From assembly GCA_003585735.1 (NCBI GenBank), contig NQOH01000001.1, positions 85,818 to 108,281 on the forward strand: DNA of 22,464 bases, read 5' to 3'. The position numbers and the translations under genes are program-made. The notes under the pieces are model-generated. The model saw only the letters and a program-made list of their open reading frames with translations, did not search any database and was not told where the DNA came from. Below are positions 8,112 to 16,170 of this stretch, piece after piece. Each line of letters starts with the position of its first letter. Positions within the stretch are counted from its first letter, which is position 1. This DNA is from Gardnerella kenyensis (lineage in GTDB: Bacteria; Actinomycetota; Actinomycetes; Actinomycetales; Bifidobacteriaceae).

Positions 8112-10736
8112 TTATACGCGCAAAGTAGCGTGCAATTTTGCGGCAGACTTAGTAATTGCTTCGCGCACTTCTTCCATTTCTTCACCGGACAAAGTTCTAT
8201 CTGTTGCACGGAAAGTTACAGAATATGCAAGAGAACGCAAGCCTTCACCAAGCTGTTCACCCTCATAAACGTCGAATAATTCAACAGACTCAAGCAAATC
8301 ACCTGCAGACTTTTCAATAGCATCTTGCAAAGTTTTTGCTTGCAATGAGATTGGCGCAGTGAAAGCAAAATCTTGCTTTACTGGAGGGAAAGTAGAAATT
8401 GGCTTAGCTTGAACCGGCTTCATTAACATATTGCTGAACAATGCTGTTAAATCAAGCTCGAATGCAGCAGAATGCTTTGGCAAATCCAAAGCTTCACAAA
8501 CGTGAGGGTGCAATTCGCCAACAGTACCAATATTCACGCTCGAGGAATCTTCTGCAATAACGCAAACCTTAGCACTACGGCCTGGATGCCATGAAACTGG
8601 AGCATCTGCAGCCTTAAATTGTTCAAGAACGAAGCGAACACCAATGCGCTTTCCTACTCGTTCAAGAGCTTCAACGGCGTCACTCCAGTCAACATCTCTA
8701 TGAGTTCCAAGCCAGCCAGTTTCTTCAGCATGGCCGGTAAGAAGAGCTGCAACATGCAAAGGCTGATCCGGCAAACCAGCATCTAAAGCAGCAAGCTCCG
8801 CATTAGATGGTCGCACAGAACCAGGCAATGCTGGAATTGCAGGAGCATCCGGATCGTTGAAGTACACATGACCAAGCTCATACATAGAAATGTTTTCAAG
8901 ACCACGGCGAAGATTGCGACGAACAGTACCAGCCAAAGTCATCAAAACAGAACGACGAAGCCAAGGGCGATCTCCAGCCAAAGGATTAGCAATGCGAACG
9001 CTTAATTTAGAAATTTCGTCCACATCCTGACGGAATGCCTTAATATCTTCTTCGCCAACAAATGGGTAGCTCAAAGATTCAACTAAACCAGTTTCAGCCA
9101 ACTCATAAGCAATAGCTCTGCGAGTTGCCTGCTCTGCTGTTAAACCAGTCCTTCCAGTAATAGGCACCGCAGGAACCTTAACAGGAATCTCATCATAACC
9201 AACAAGACGAGCGATTTCTTCTACCAAATCGCAAGGCTCATTCAAGTCAGGACGCCAAGTTGGAGGAAGCACGGAGAATGAACCGTTACCACCGCCAGCA
9301 ACAGAGCAGCCAATATCCGTAAGAATGTCGCTAATGCGATTCAAATCAACATCAAGGCCAGCAACACGATTAACTTCATCAGCTTTAAACACAATCACAT
9401 TGCGAGGCTGAGTGTTATTAAGATCTAATGGAGATGAAGATGGTTTAGCATTTGCGAACTTCTCCAAAAGATTCGAAGCCATTTGTGCAGCTGCAGGCTG
9501 AAGCTGGGTATCAACACCACGCTCGAAACGACGAGAAGCTTCCGAAGGAATCTTATGACGGCGAGCAGTACGAGCAATAGAAACGGGATCAAAATGAGCT
9601 GCTTCAATAAGAATGTTCTTAGTTTCGCTCGTAACTTCACCGTACATGCCGCCCATAACGCCAGCCAAGCCGAGCACGCGCGAACCATGGTTGCCGCGTG
9701 GAGAATCACAAATCACCAAATCTTCAACATGCAATTCGCGATCTTTACCATCTAAAGTAGTTAAATGCTCACCAGAATGCGCTCGACGAACAACAATAGG
9801 TCCTTCGATTTTATCCAAATCGTAAGCATGCAAAGGCTGACCCAAGTCAAGCATTACATAATTAGTAACGTCAACAGCGAGAGAAATACCACGCATGCCT
9901 GCACGAGTTAAACGGCGCTGCATCCAGCGAGGACTTTGAGAAGAAGCATCAAAATCATGAACAGCACGAGCATAGTAACGATCGCAGCCAGGAACGCCGT
10001 GAATTGGGTTAGTATCTTCAATACTCACCTCAATATCGGAAGACTTATGGCCTTCGCTATCCATAACTTTAGAAGCTTGCTCATTCAAAGCTACAGCAGG
10101 ATCAGTGTAAGTAGCTCCAGTTGAATGATGATATTCGCGTGCGACCCCTCGATACGAGAAAGCGTAACCGCGATCTGGAGTAATATTAATCTCCAAAACA
10201 GGCTTGTTAAGATGCAACAATTCCATTGCATCGTCGCCAGGCTTAAGCGCATCATATTCAGCTTTAGTAAAGCCATACTCACGCAATAAAATAATGCCGT
10301 TATGGCTATCGCCCAATCCAAGCTCACGCTCAGAAGCGCACATGCCATTAGAAATGTGGCCATAAGTCTTACGAGGCTCAATCTTAAAATCGCCAGGAAG
10401 AACAGCGCCTGGAAGAGTTACAACAACCTTTTCACCGGCAGCCATATTTGGAGCGCCACAAATAATTCCACGAGGAACTTTATTGCCGTTTTCGTCAACA
10501 TCGTTGTATTTTTCACCAACGTCAACATGGCACCAATTAATTGTTTTGCCATTCTTTTGAGGCTCGGCAGTTGCGTCCACAACGTAGCCAACTACGATTG
10601 GACCTGTAACTTGAGAAGTATGAATTTCTTCTTCTTCCAAACCTACGCGCACTAAATCTTTAGCAAGCTGCTCGTAAGTCAAATTTTCTGGCACGTCAAC
10701 GTGATCTTTGAGCCAGTCAATATCTACCATTGGCAT
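8112..10736 (-). CDS. pheT: Phenylalanine--tRNA ligase beta subunit
   Basis: 874 residues, at the long end for bacterial PheT (about 790-870). It forms the alpha2-beta2 enzyme with PheS. Visible parts in order: the N-terminal MVDIDWLKDHV; an OB-fold/EMAP-type tRNA-binding domain at about residues 40-150 (GPIVVGYVVDATAEP, RGIICGAPNMAAGEKVVV); B3/B4 editing region about 230-400 (MRGISLAVDVTNYVMLDLGQ); B5 about 420-500; and a C-terminal anticodon-binding FDX-ACB domain (FPPVKQDFAFT onward, about 785-874). ATG 10734-10736 has GGGAG 7 bases upstream; that site overlaps the end of pheS, and only 4 bases separate the genes, so translation is probably coupled. An in-frame ATG two codons later is a possible alternative start. 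Confidence 0.97.
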   Translation of the reverse strand: MPMVDIDWLKDHVDVPENLTYEQLAKDLVRVGLEEEEIHTSQVTGPIVVGYVVDATAEPQKNGKTINWCHVDVGEKYNDVDENGNKVPRGIICGAPNMAAGEKVVVTLPGAVLPGDFKIEPRKTYGHISNGMCASERELGLGDSHNGIILLREYGFTKAEYDALKPGDDAMELLHLNKPVLEINITPDRGYAFSYRGVAREYHHSTGATYTDPAVALNEQASKVMDSEGHKSSDIEVSIEDTNPIHGVPGCDRYYARAVHDFDASSQSPRWMQRRLTRAGMRGISLAVDVTNYVMLDLGQPLHAYDLDKIEGPIVVRRAHSGEHLTTLDGKDRELHVEDLVICDSPRGNHGSRVLGLAGVMGGMYGEVTSETKNILIEAAHFDPVSIARTARRHKIPSEASRRFERGVDTQLQPAAAQMASNLLEKFANAKPSSSPLDLNNTQPRNVIVFKADEVNRVAGLDVDLNRISDILTDIGCSVAGGGNGSFSVLPPTWRPDLNEPCDLVEEIARLVGYDEIPVKVPAVPITGRTGLTAEQATRRAIAYELAETGLVESLSYPFVGEEDIKAFRQDVDEISKLSVRIANPLAGDRPWLRRSVLMTLAGTVRRNLRRGLENISMYELGHVYFNDPDAPAIPALPGSVRPSNAELAALDAGLPDQPLHVAALLTGHAEETGWLGTHRDVDWSDAVEALERVGKRIGVRFVLEQFKAADAPVSWHPGRSAKVCVIAEDSSSVNIGTVGELHPHVCEALDLPKHSAAFELDLTALFSNMLMKPVQAKPISTFPPVKQDFAFTAPISLQAKTLQDAIEKSAGDLLESVELFDVYEGEQLGEGLRSLAYSVTFRATDRTLSGEEMEEVREAITKSAAKLHATLRV

Positions 10737-10740
10737 GATG

Positions 10741-11808
10741 TTACTCCCCCATTACAAACTGTTCTGCGAAGCGCTTATCGCCTTCAACCAAATCATGCAT
10801 ATCGTTAATATCGTGACGAAGCAGCAAGGTGCGCTCCAAGCCAACACCAAACGCAAAGCCTGTATAAACTTGCGGATCTAATCCTGCAGACTTCAAAACG
10901 TTCGGGTTAACCATGCCGCAACCGCCCCATTCAATCCAACCTGGGCCACCCTTTTTATCTGGGAACCACAAGTCAAGCTCAGCACTCGGCTCAGTAAACG
11001 GGAAGTAGCTTGGACGAAGACGGCTCTTGGCATCCGGACCAAACATTGCAACAGCCAAACGATCAAGAACACCCTTTAAATCAGCCATTGTTAAATGCTT
11101 ATCTACAGCCAAAGCTTCGCACTGATGGAACACTGGCGTATGCGTTGCGTCAAGCTCATCCGTGCGGAACACGCGTCCAGGAGAAGCAATATACAGAGGA
11201 ACTCCACGCTCAAGTAACGCACGAACCTGATCGGAAGAAGTTTGAGTGCGAAGAACCATGTTGGAGCCCACAAAACCTGCAGCATCCTTAGACTTATTTC
11301 CTTGCACGTAGAAAGTATCTTGCATTTGACGAGCAGGATGATCTGGACCAAAGTTCAAAGCATCAAAGTCAAACCACTCAGTTTCAACTTCAGGACCTGC
11401 GGAAATTTGCCAACCCATAGAAACAAAGAAGTCTTCAAAATCCTCAATAATACGAGCAATCGGATGACGAGCACCCAAAGGCTTACGGTTAACAGGAAGC
11501 GTCATATCTACTGTTTCAGCAGAAAGCATGCGCGCTTCTTCAGCAGCTTTAACACGCTCTGAAGCTTGAGCAAATGCACGTCCAAAATCAGCTCGCAAAG
11601 TTGACATTACTTTGCCAACTTCCTTCTTTTGATCTGCAGGCAATGAACCAATTGCTTTGCTAGCAACAGTCATCACTGACTGAGCACCAGCGTATTGAGA
11701 CTTCACCACCTTTAACTCGTCCATAGTTTGAGCTGCGGCAGCACGAGCAATGCCTTCTTTGACTGCTTGAGTTACAGCTTTAATGTCGAATGGCTTATTA
11801 TCGGTCAC
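10741..11808 (-). CDS. pheS: Phenylalanine--tRNA ligase alpha subunit
   Basis: 355 residues, the normal length. It is the catalytic subunit that activates phenylalanine. The N-terminal 100 residues are helical and form the tRNA-binding coiled coil. Class II motifs follow: motif 2 as RTDELDATHTPVFHQCEALAVD and motif 3 as FAFGVGLERTLLLRHDINDM near the C-terminus. The substrate-site segment FGPDHPARQMQDTFYV is also present. The start is GTG (11806-11808), with AGGAAGGG upstream. It follows the TrmH-type methyltransferase gene by 66 bases and leads directly into pheT. The methyltransferase-pheS-pheT order is common in actinobacteria. Confidence 0.97.
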   Translation of the reverse strand: MTDNKPFDIKAVTQAVKEGIARAAAAQTMDELKVVKSQYAGAQSVMTVASKAIGSLPADQKKEVGKVMSTLRADFGRAFAQASERVKAAEEARMLSAETVDMTLPVNRKPLGARHPIARIIEDFEDFFVSMGWQISAGPEVETEWFDFDALNFGPDHPARQMQDTFYVQGNKSKDAAGFVGSNMVLRTQTSSDQVRALLERGVPLYIASPGRVFRTDELDATHTPVFHQCEALAVDKHLTMADLKGVLDRLAVAMFGPDAKSRLRPSYFPFTEPSAELDLWFPDKKGGPGWIEWGGCGMVNPNVLKSAGLDPQVYTGFAFGVGLERTLLLRHDINDMHDLVEGDKRFAEQFVMGE

Positions 11809-11874
11809 AGCACCCTTCCTATCTGTGTTATGCGTATATACATGTGTTTATACACTTTTTAATACTGCCCAAAG

Positions 11875-12777
11875 CTATATTTTTCGCTCACGACTCGACA
11901 TAGCTAAGCCCATTAGCATTACTGCAGCGCTTGTTGCGAGATTCATCGATTCAGCTTTTCCATAGATTGGGATTATTGAAATATCATCAACTTTTTGCAA
12001 TATATCTTGCGTTAATCCTCTAGCTTCATTACCAAATAATATAGCTAAAGAAGATTTAGTAAGCTCATTATTTGCAAGAATCTGCGGGAATGGCACAGGC
12101 TTGTTTTGATCAGTTCCGTAAATATCTGCTGCAATAACGCGAATATTTGATTTTTTAGCGTAATCAAACCAGTCTTTTACACTCATTTGAACTACAGGAA
12201 GGTGAAATAGAGAGCCTGCGGTAGATCGCACAAGCTTAGTATTCCAACGACTTACGCAATCGTCAATAAAAACTACAGCAGCGCATCCTGCTACGTCCGC
12301 AACACGAATAATCGCACCGGCATTGCCAGGATCTCTTACTTGCCAACATGCTGCAATTAAAAGAGGATTATTTGCATTGCCTGCGCGCTCGTATTTTTGC
12401 AAATTATTAAACTCACTTGAATAAAACTCATCCAAAAATTGCGCGTCACTAACCGCAACAATTCCTTGCGAATCAGAACTTATTTTTTGCATAATACTTG
12501 ATTCGACAGGATGAACATATAAGTTTTTCGATAGCGCTTCATTAATAATTGCTTGCAAAGTAGAAGATTGACTATTTTCTTCCTCCTTAGTTACGCAAGC
12601 TTCTTTATTAACGTAAATATCACTTATTGAATCCGAAGCGTATCGAACAGCTTCACGCACGCTTTGTGGACCTTCAACCAAAAAACGCTTAGAATCATGC
12701 GAGTTGCCTCTGCCTAACGCCACAAGCCTACGCACACGCTCACTGTGCGGATTATCAATTAATTCTTTTAAAGGCAT
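11875..12777 (-). CDS. SpoU/TrmH family RNA 2'-O-methyltransferase
   Basis: 300 residues. It belongs to the SPOUT class that methylates ribose 2'-OH in rRNA or tRNA using S-adenosylmethionine. The N-terminal substrate-binding part is about residues 10-110. The knotted catalytic domain has the three SpoU motifs: RDPGNAGAIIRVADVAG (motif 1, with the conserved N and R), ILFGNEARGL (motif 2) and IPIYGKAESMNLATSAAVML (motif 3). The position before pheS matches actinobacterial TsnR-like genes, but the exact nucleotide cannot be read from sequence. ATG 12775-12777 is preceded by GGAAG at only 1 base, a tight spacing; the protein start LKELIDNPHSERVRRL fits the family, so this start is kept. Confidence 0.92.
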   Translation of the reverse strand: MPLKELIDNPHSERVRRLVALGRGNSHDSKRFLVEGPQSVREAVRYASDSISDIYVNKEACVTKEEENSQSSTLQAIINEALSKNLYVHPVESSIMQKISSDSQGIVAVSDAQFLDEFYSSEFNNLQKYERAGNANNPLLIAACWQVRDPGNAGAIIRVADVAGCAAVVFIDDCVSRWNTKLVRSTAGSLFHLPVVQMSVKDWFDYAKKSNIRVIAADIYGTDQNKPVPFPQILANNELTKSSLAILFGNEARGLTQDILQKVDDISIIPIYGKAESMNLATSAAVMLMGLAMSSRERKI

Positions 12778-12815
12778 ACTTCCACTTTACTTCAAAAACG
12801 AATGCAACACAGTTA

Positions 12816-12880
12816 AATAATAACCAAGCTTTAAAAAAATAATAAGCAGGCTTTAAAAAATAATAACCAAGCTTCAAATA
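12816..12880. repeat. Three 22-bp tandem repeats after the CDF gene
   Basis: Units start at 12816, 12838 and 12859 and share AATAATAASCARGCTTTAAA. They fill the gap between the CDF stop (12881) and the methyltransferase start. On the minus strand each unit ends in a T-run after AAGCTTGG-like sequence. No clear separate terminator stem is present. Confidence 0.75.
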
Positions 12881-14044
12881 TTACTCGTGATGCTCAGAAG
12901 AACTAGAAGTTGTATAGCCTTCAGGCTCCAACTGGAAAGTAGTATGAGACACAGAAACAGGAAAATGTTCACGTAAGCAATCCTGAAGCTGCGAAAGCAC
13001 TTGAGCGCATTGAGCCATAGTTATATTCGGCTCCACAACTACGTGAGCCATAAAAATTGGCATGCCAGTAGAAACAGTGCTTGCGTGCAAATCATGAACA
13101 GCAAGAACATGTGGCACATGCTCTAAATGCTCACGAACTTTATCTAAATCAAGCCCTTCTGGAGTTTGTTCAAGAAGAACCTTAACAGCATTCTTAAGCA
13201 ACTTCAGAGCGCGCGGAATCATAAGAATAGCAATAATCGCACCGGCAAGAGCATCAAAACCTGCCCAACCGGTACTCATCATAACGATTGCGGAAATTAC
13301 AACCGCCACAGAACCCAAAGCGTCGTTCATAACCTCAAGGAATGCGGCTCGCATATTCATGTTGTCTTGCGATTGAGACATAAGAATTACAAGAGAAGCA
13401 AGGTTTGCAGCAAGGCCGAGTATGCCGAAGAAAAGCAGTTGATTTACATCGTGAATGCCTTGGTGACCGCTTCCAAAAAGACGCATTCCAGCTTCAACAA
13501 GAGCATATACGCCAACAATTAGCAGAATCAGAGCGCCGGCGGCAGCAGTAATAACCTCAAGACGAGCCCAACCCCACGTGCGCTTGCTACTTGGACGGCG
13601 ACGCATAAGAATTGCAGTAACAGTTGAAGCTGCAAGAACGGAAATATCCGTAAGCATATGGCCTGCATCGATAAGAAGCGAAAGAGAATTCGTGAGGAAA
13701 GAGCCGATTACTTCGGCAAAAAATACGATTGAGGTAAGAGAAAGAGTAAGAAGTAAGCGATGCTGATGGGCGTGACTTGCGTGGATTGCGGCAGCTTGGG
13801 AAGCTGCGTTGGCGTTGGTGGTGGTGCTGTCAGCAGTGCTGATTTTTGTGCTGGAGCTGGCAGCTGTACTTGCGTTTGCGCTGGAGCTGGCAGCTGTACT
13901 TGCGTTTGCGCTGGCAGTTGCGTTGGCAGCGGTACTTGCGTTGGTATTGGCGCTTGCGTTGGCATTGGCACTTGCGTTGGTATTGGCGCTTATTGAGTTT
14001 TCATCAATGCCATTAGTTGAAGTTACACCGTTATGATTATGCAC
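12881..14044 (-). CDS. Cation diffusion facilitator metal-efflux transporter
   Basis: 387 residues. An inner-membrane exporter of Zn, Co, Cd or similar ions driven by protons. Residues 1 to about 85 are a low-complexity A/N/S/T tail with histidines at both ends (HNHN, HASHAHQH). Six membrane segments follow between about residues 97 and 285, then a cytoplasmic metal-binding domain (about 290-380, HVPHVLAVHDLHASTVSTG, PIFMAHVVVEPN). In TM2 the metal site DAGHMLTD supplies H129 and D133. In TM5 the site reads FLEVMNDALGS (E237, D241), with Glu where ZitB/CzcD-type proteins usually have His. GTG start 14042-14044 has GGGAGG 8 bases upstream. It is probably a single-gene unit. Confidence 0.92.
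   Translation of the reverse strand: MHNHNGVTSTNGIDENSISANTNASANANASANTNASTAANATASANASTAASSSANASTAASSSTKISTADSTTTNANAASQAAAIHASHAHQHRLLLTLSLTSIVFFAEVIGSFLTNSLSLLIDAGHMLTDISVLAASTVTAILMRRRPSSKRTWGWARLEVITAAAGALILLIVGVYALVEAGMRLFGSGHQGIHDVNQLLFFGILGLAANLASLVILMSQSQDNMNMRAAFLEVMNDALGSVAVVISAIVMMSTGWAGFDALAGAIIAILMIPRALKLLKNAVKVLLEQTPEGLDLDKVREHLEHVPHVLAVHDLHASTVSTGMPIFMAHVVVEPNITMAQCAQVLSQLQDCLREHFPVSVSHTTFQLEPEGYTTSSSSEHHE
13851..13988 (-). repeat. Coding minisatellite in the CDF N-terminus
   Basis: Two exact tandem 30-bp units lie at 13851-13880 and 13881-13910 and encode ANASTAASSS twice. Three 18-bp units lie at 13935-13952, 13953-13970 and 13971-13988 (the outer two identical) and encode ANTNAS/ANANAS. 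All unit lengths are multiples of 3, so changes in copy number keep the frame. Confidence 0.9.
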
Positions 14045-14410
14045 TTACTAAGCCTCCCGTCAAATACAGGAACGATATTATTTCTCAATATCATTCGCAA
14101 TTTATCTAATACGCAATGAACCCCAGCCGAAGCCGGGGTTCAAATTGCTAAATATTTCACATCTATAACTATGTAATCACACGCTGTCAACATAAGCGTG
14201 TAAGCGGAAGCTGACGGTACGCCAACTTCCGCATAAGTTTTGTAAGAGCGTCTATTTCATGCAATACGAGAGAGCGTAAAATCAGGTTATTTCCCAAAAT
14301 GTGCGTACAAAATAGTAAAGACTCCCACATGATCAGTGTGTGAGCCCATAGCCGCCTTATTTTTTGATCTGCTAGTTAAGGAGATGCAGATCAAAGGCTT
14401 ATTCTTTATC
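14045..14410. other. Gene-free spacer rich in hairpins
   Basis: No coding frame was recognised between the CDF start and the broken antidote gene. The stretch holds a series of inverted repeats: 14113-14148 (listed separately), 14179-14201 (7-bp stem ACACGCT/AGCGTGT), 14204-14232 (GCGGAAG/CTTCCGC), 14322-14344 (CTCCCACA/TGTGTGAG, one mismatch) and 14363-14395 (perfect 10-bp TTTGATCTGC/GCAGATCAAA). None is followed by a convincing T-tract. It could be a structured RNA or leftover terminators. The CDF promoter should also lie here, but no clear one was seen. Confidence 0.5.
14113..14148. other. Strong GC-rich hairpin upstream of the CDF gene
   Basis: GAACCCC (14118-14124) pairs with GGGGTTC (14135-14141), and flanking GCAAT (14113-14117) pairs with ATTGC (14144-14148) across a 2-base bulge. 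It is the most GC-rich element of an A+T-rich spacer. No T-tract follows on either strand, so it is not called a terminator. Confidence 0.6.
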
Positions 14411-14681
14411 CTAGTTCTTTGAATGTTCGTGCTCTTTTTCGAACGTTTCAATTGGATGAACTTTCATCTGTATTCCCAATGTATTGAGTACTTTTATTAT
14501 TGTTTCAAAAACTAGGGTTCGTTCATAGGTTTTCAGTGATGCTGATTTTTCCTTGTGTTCTGGCAACATCGTCAAGGGCTGCTAGAAATGTACTCATATC
14601 ACAAATTTTGATTATTCCATCAAGATATGCAGTCATTTCTTCTGGAGTCGTGAGATATCTACTTGTATCAAAAGCTCTCAC
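14411..14681 (-). pseudogene. Broken HI1420-like addiction-module antidote
   Basis: A GTG at 14679-14681 overlaps the last base of the PIN-toxin stop codon. It opens a frame reading VRAFDTSRYLTTPEEMTAYL, continuing to LAALDDVARTQG and ending at TGA 14523-14525 after 52 residues. This resembles the N-terminal half of addiction-module antidotes of the HI1420/HigA-like type. Just beyond the stop the same frame reads TNPSF. One base shifted, it continues FETIIKVLNTLGIQMKVHP to TAG 14411-14413, which is the typical C-terminal part. A TTTTT run at the junction suggests one extra T. The usual recognition-helix segment between the halves (GLSRESLY-like) is missing, so there is also an internal deletion. 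The family is inferred by eye from motif style. Confidence 0.6.
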
Positions 14682-15235
14682 TATTGCAGTACCTCTATTA
14701 AGGGGCGGATTGCTGCTGCAAATTGTGGCGTATCTTCTTTAAGGAAATCTTCGTATTCTGCGGCAGTATGAGGCTTGTTCTTATATTGCGTCAGTCGATA
14801 AGCGCACGCTCTGGCTACACGTTTCTTGTCGATATCAAGAACATCGAGGAGAAATTCATCAGGATGCTTAACACTCATATTCAAAGGAATTAAAGAATAT
14901 TCAGGGAAATCTTTGATGTTAAAGGTCACTAGCGTGTGTGCTGGAGAGACATGTGCTGCGGCCAGCACATGTCGATCTCCTTCATCACATGTCATGTCTT
15001 CAATCAAACCCTCGTAACCAGTAATCGTTGAGTCAGGAAAGAACTCGCGCATTGCGTCAATACGCTTATCAATATTGACGTATGGTTTCGTGTCTTTGAC
15101 GACACGTTGTAATTCGTCAAGTACACCACTCGACCAATATGGTGTAAACAAACGTTCCTCTGCTAGTGTGAGGAATAAGTCGCAATACACTTCACCATAT
15201 AATGCGCATGTGTCAAAGAATACTGGAAAACTCAC
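14681..15235 (-). CDS. PIN-domain ribonuclease toxin
   Basis: 184 residues. A probable toxin of a type II toxin-antitoxin pair that cuts RNA with a metal-dependent acidic site. The PIN pattern is visible: D8 in FFDTCALYG, E41 in SGVLDELQR, D87 in DEGDRHVLAAA and D109 in LVTFNIKDFP, all on the N-terminal 110 residues. The C-terminal 60 residues carry no motif that was recognised. The start is GTG (15233-15235), 3 bases after the antitoxin stop, with AGAGG inside the end of the antitoxin gene, so translation is probably coupled. A chromosomal defence or persistence role is an inference. Confidence 0.85.
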   Translation of the reverse strand: MSFPVFFDTCALYGEVYCDLFLTLAEERLFTPYWSSGVLDELQRVVKDTKPYVNIDKRIDAMREFFPDSTITGYEGLIEDMTCDEGDRHVLAAAHVSPAHTLVTFNIKDFPEYSLIPLNMSVKHPDEFLLDVLDIDKKRVARACAYRLTQYKNKPHTAAEYEDFLKEDTPQFAAAIRPLIEVLQ

Positions 15236-15238
15236 CTT

Positions 15239-15721
15239 TTACCTCTTAATAAGTGGATTGTGACGGGTAAGTTCAGGATCTTCTGTTTGTGCTATCTCGT
15301 TCATTGCTGCGTTAAATGCTTCGTGACGTTCTTTAGCATATTCTTCAATGTCTTTCAGCAAGACTCGACGGTGACGACCAACCAGAGTGTGAGGAATCTT
15401 TTCTGTTTCAATGAGCTTGATAAATGTTGGTCTACTCATGTTGAGTAAATCAGCTGCTTCTTGAGTTGTTAATTCCATTTCAATAGGAGCGACCATAATC
15501 GCTTTATTATTTGATAGCTGTTGAGCTACTCGGTAGAGGATTTGTCCAAGCTCACGATTGAGTGGAATCGGATCATGCTCTGGCAGGTTTAGTGTTGCAA
15601 CAGGAAAATCTTTCTGCTCAACAATATCCCTAAAAGCTTTTTCTATATCACGTGTTGTAGTTCTGTGTGTGTCATCTGGGAAGTACGTTTCCGCTTGTGA
15701 CATTGCAAGTGTTGTAGCCAT
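15239..15721 (-). CDS. Excisionase-like HTH antitoxin
   Basis: 160 residues from ATG 15719-15721, chosen because GGAAAGGA lies 6 bases upstream; a longer frame starting at 15772 has no ribosome site and covers the promoter. A MerR/excisionase-type helix-turn-helix lies at about residues 84-133 (LTTQEAADLLNMSRPTFIKL, then VGRHRRVLLKDIEEY). Residues 1-80 have no recognised domain. The C-terminal tail (about 134-160) is polar and would be the likely toxin-binding part. It is the first gene of the operon with the PIN toxin directly behind it, a known antitoxin-toxin order, and probably represses its own promoter. Confidence 0.85.
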   Translation of the reverse strand: MATTLAMSQAETYFPDDTHRTTTRDIEKAFRDIVEQKDFPVATLNLPEHDPIPLNRELGQILYRVAQQLSNNKAIMVAPIEMELTTQEAADLLNMSRPTFIKLIETEKIPHTLVGRHRRVLLKDIEEYAKERHEAFNAAMNEIAQTEDPELTRHNPLIKR

Positions 15722-16170
15722 GATTATTCCTTTCCCACTACACACATTATTCGAAATATCCGCAAATATCAATTTTTTTTTATACGATTATCTGGGTTAT
15801 TTCCCTTTTGGCCTATAACCGGTTAACTGAGATATTAACAATATTTCACATTTGGGCTATTTCGCATTGGGGCAAGCGGCAAAAAGTGCGCCTAAAAAAA
15901 AAACCAAGTTTTCGTTGAAATACCAAGGAAAACTAAGTGCGTCAAGATAAAAAGAAGCTGGTCATTCCCTCAAACCTCGGTGTATAACAAGTTGTCCACG
16001 CTCGTTTGATTTGTCTATTTTCAGACACTAGTGCAGTACAGTTTCTGCACTAGAGTCCCATAACCCCAATCTTCCGACACTCACGCAGTATGGTTTCTGC
16101 ATTAATGTCTCATTTTGCTGATTTTGAAGCACTCGCGTAGATTGCATGATGCGATATGGTCTCTCACATA
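15722..16170. other. Gene-free spacer between antitoxin and helicase genes
   Basis: 449 bases with no coding frame that was recognised. It holds the toxin-antitoxin promoter (15744-15772), a 10-bp palindrome TAACCGGTTA at 15816-15825, an A-run at 15893-15903, a 7-bp inverted repeat AGTTTTC/GAAAACT at 15907-15913 and 15928-15934, and the three 52-bp hairpin repeats from 16024. Confidence 0.7.
15744..15772 (-). promoter_or_regulatory. Promoter of the toxin-antitoxin operon
   Basis: On the minus strand TTGATA (15767-15772), a 17-base spacer and TAATGT (15744-15749) form a good sigma-A-type promoter 22 bases before the antitoxin ATG. GATATTT occurs twice, 10 bases apart, across the -35 and spacer. 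This direct repeat on one helix face could be the antitoxin operator (inference). Confidence 0.6.

Noticed and set aside
13760..14036. Plus-strand frames with Cys/Gly/Val repeats over the CDF N-terminus
   Set aside because: They are the antisense reading of the coding minisatellite and have no ribosome site or domain.
15722..15772. 17-residue N-terminal extension of the HTH antitoxin
   Set aside because: The longer start has no ribosome site and covers the promoter, whereas the ATG at 15719-15721 has GGAAAGGA in the right place.
14151..15851. Shared short sequences AATATTTCACAT (14151, 15840) and GGTTATTTCCC (14285, 15795) around the toxin-antitoxin operon as att-like repeats
   Set aside because: They are only 11-12 bases, A+T rich and in swapped order on the two sides, so they do not form a flanking repeat pair.
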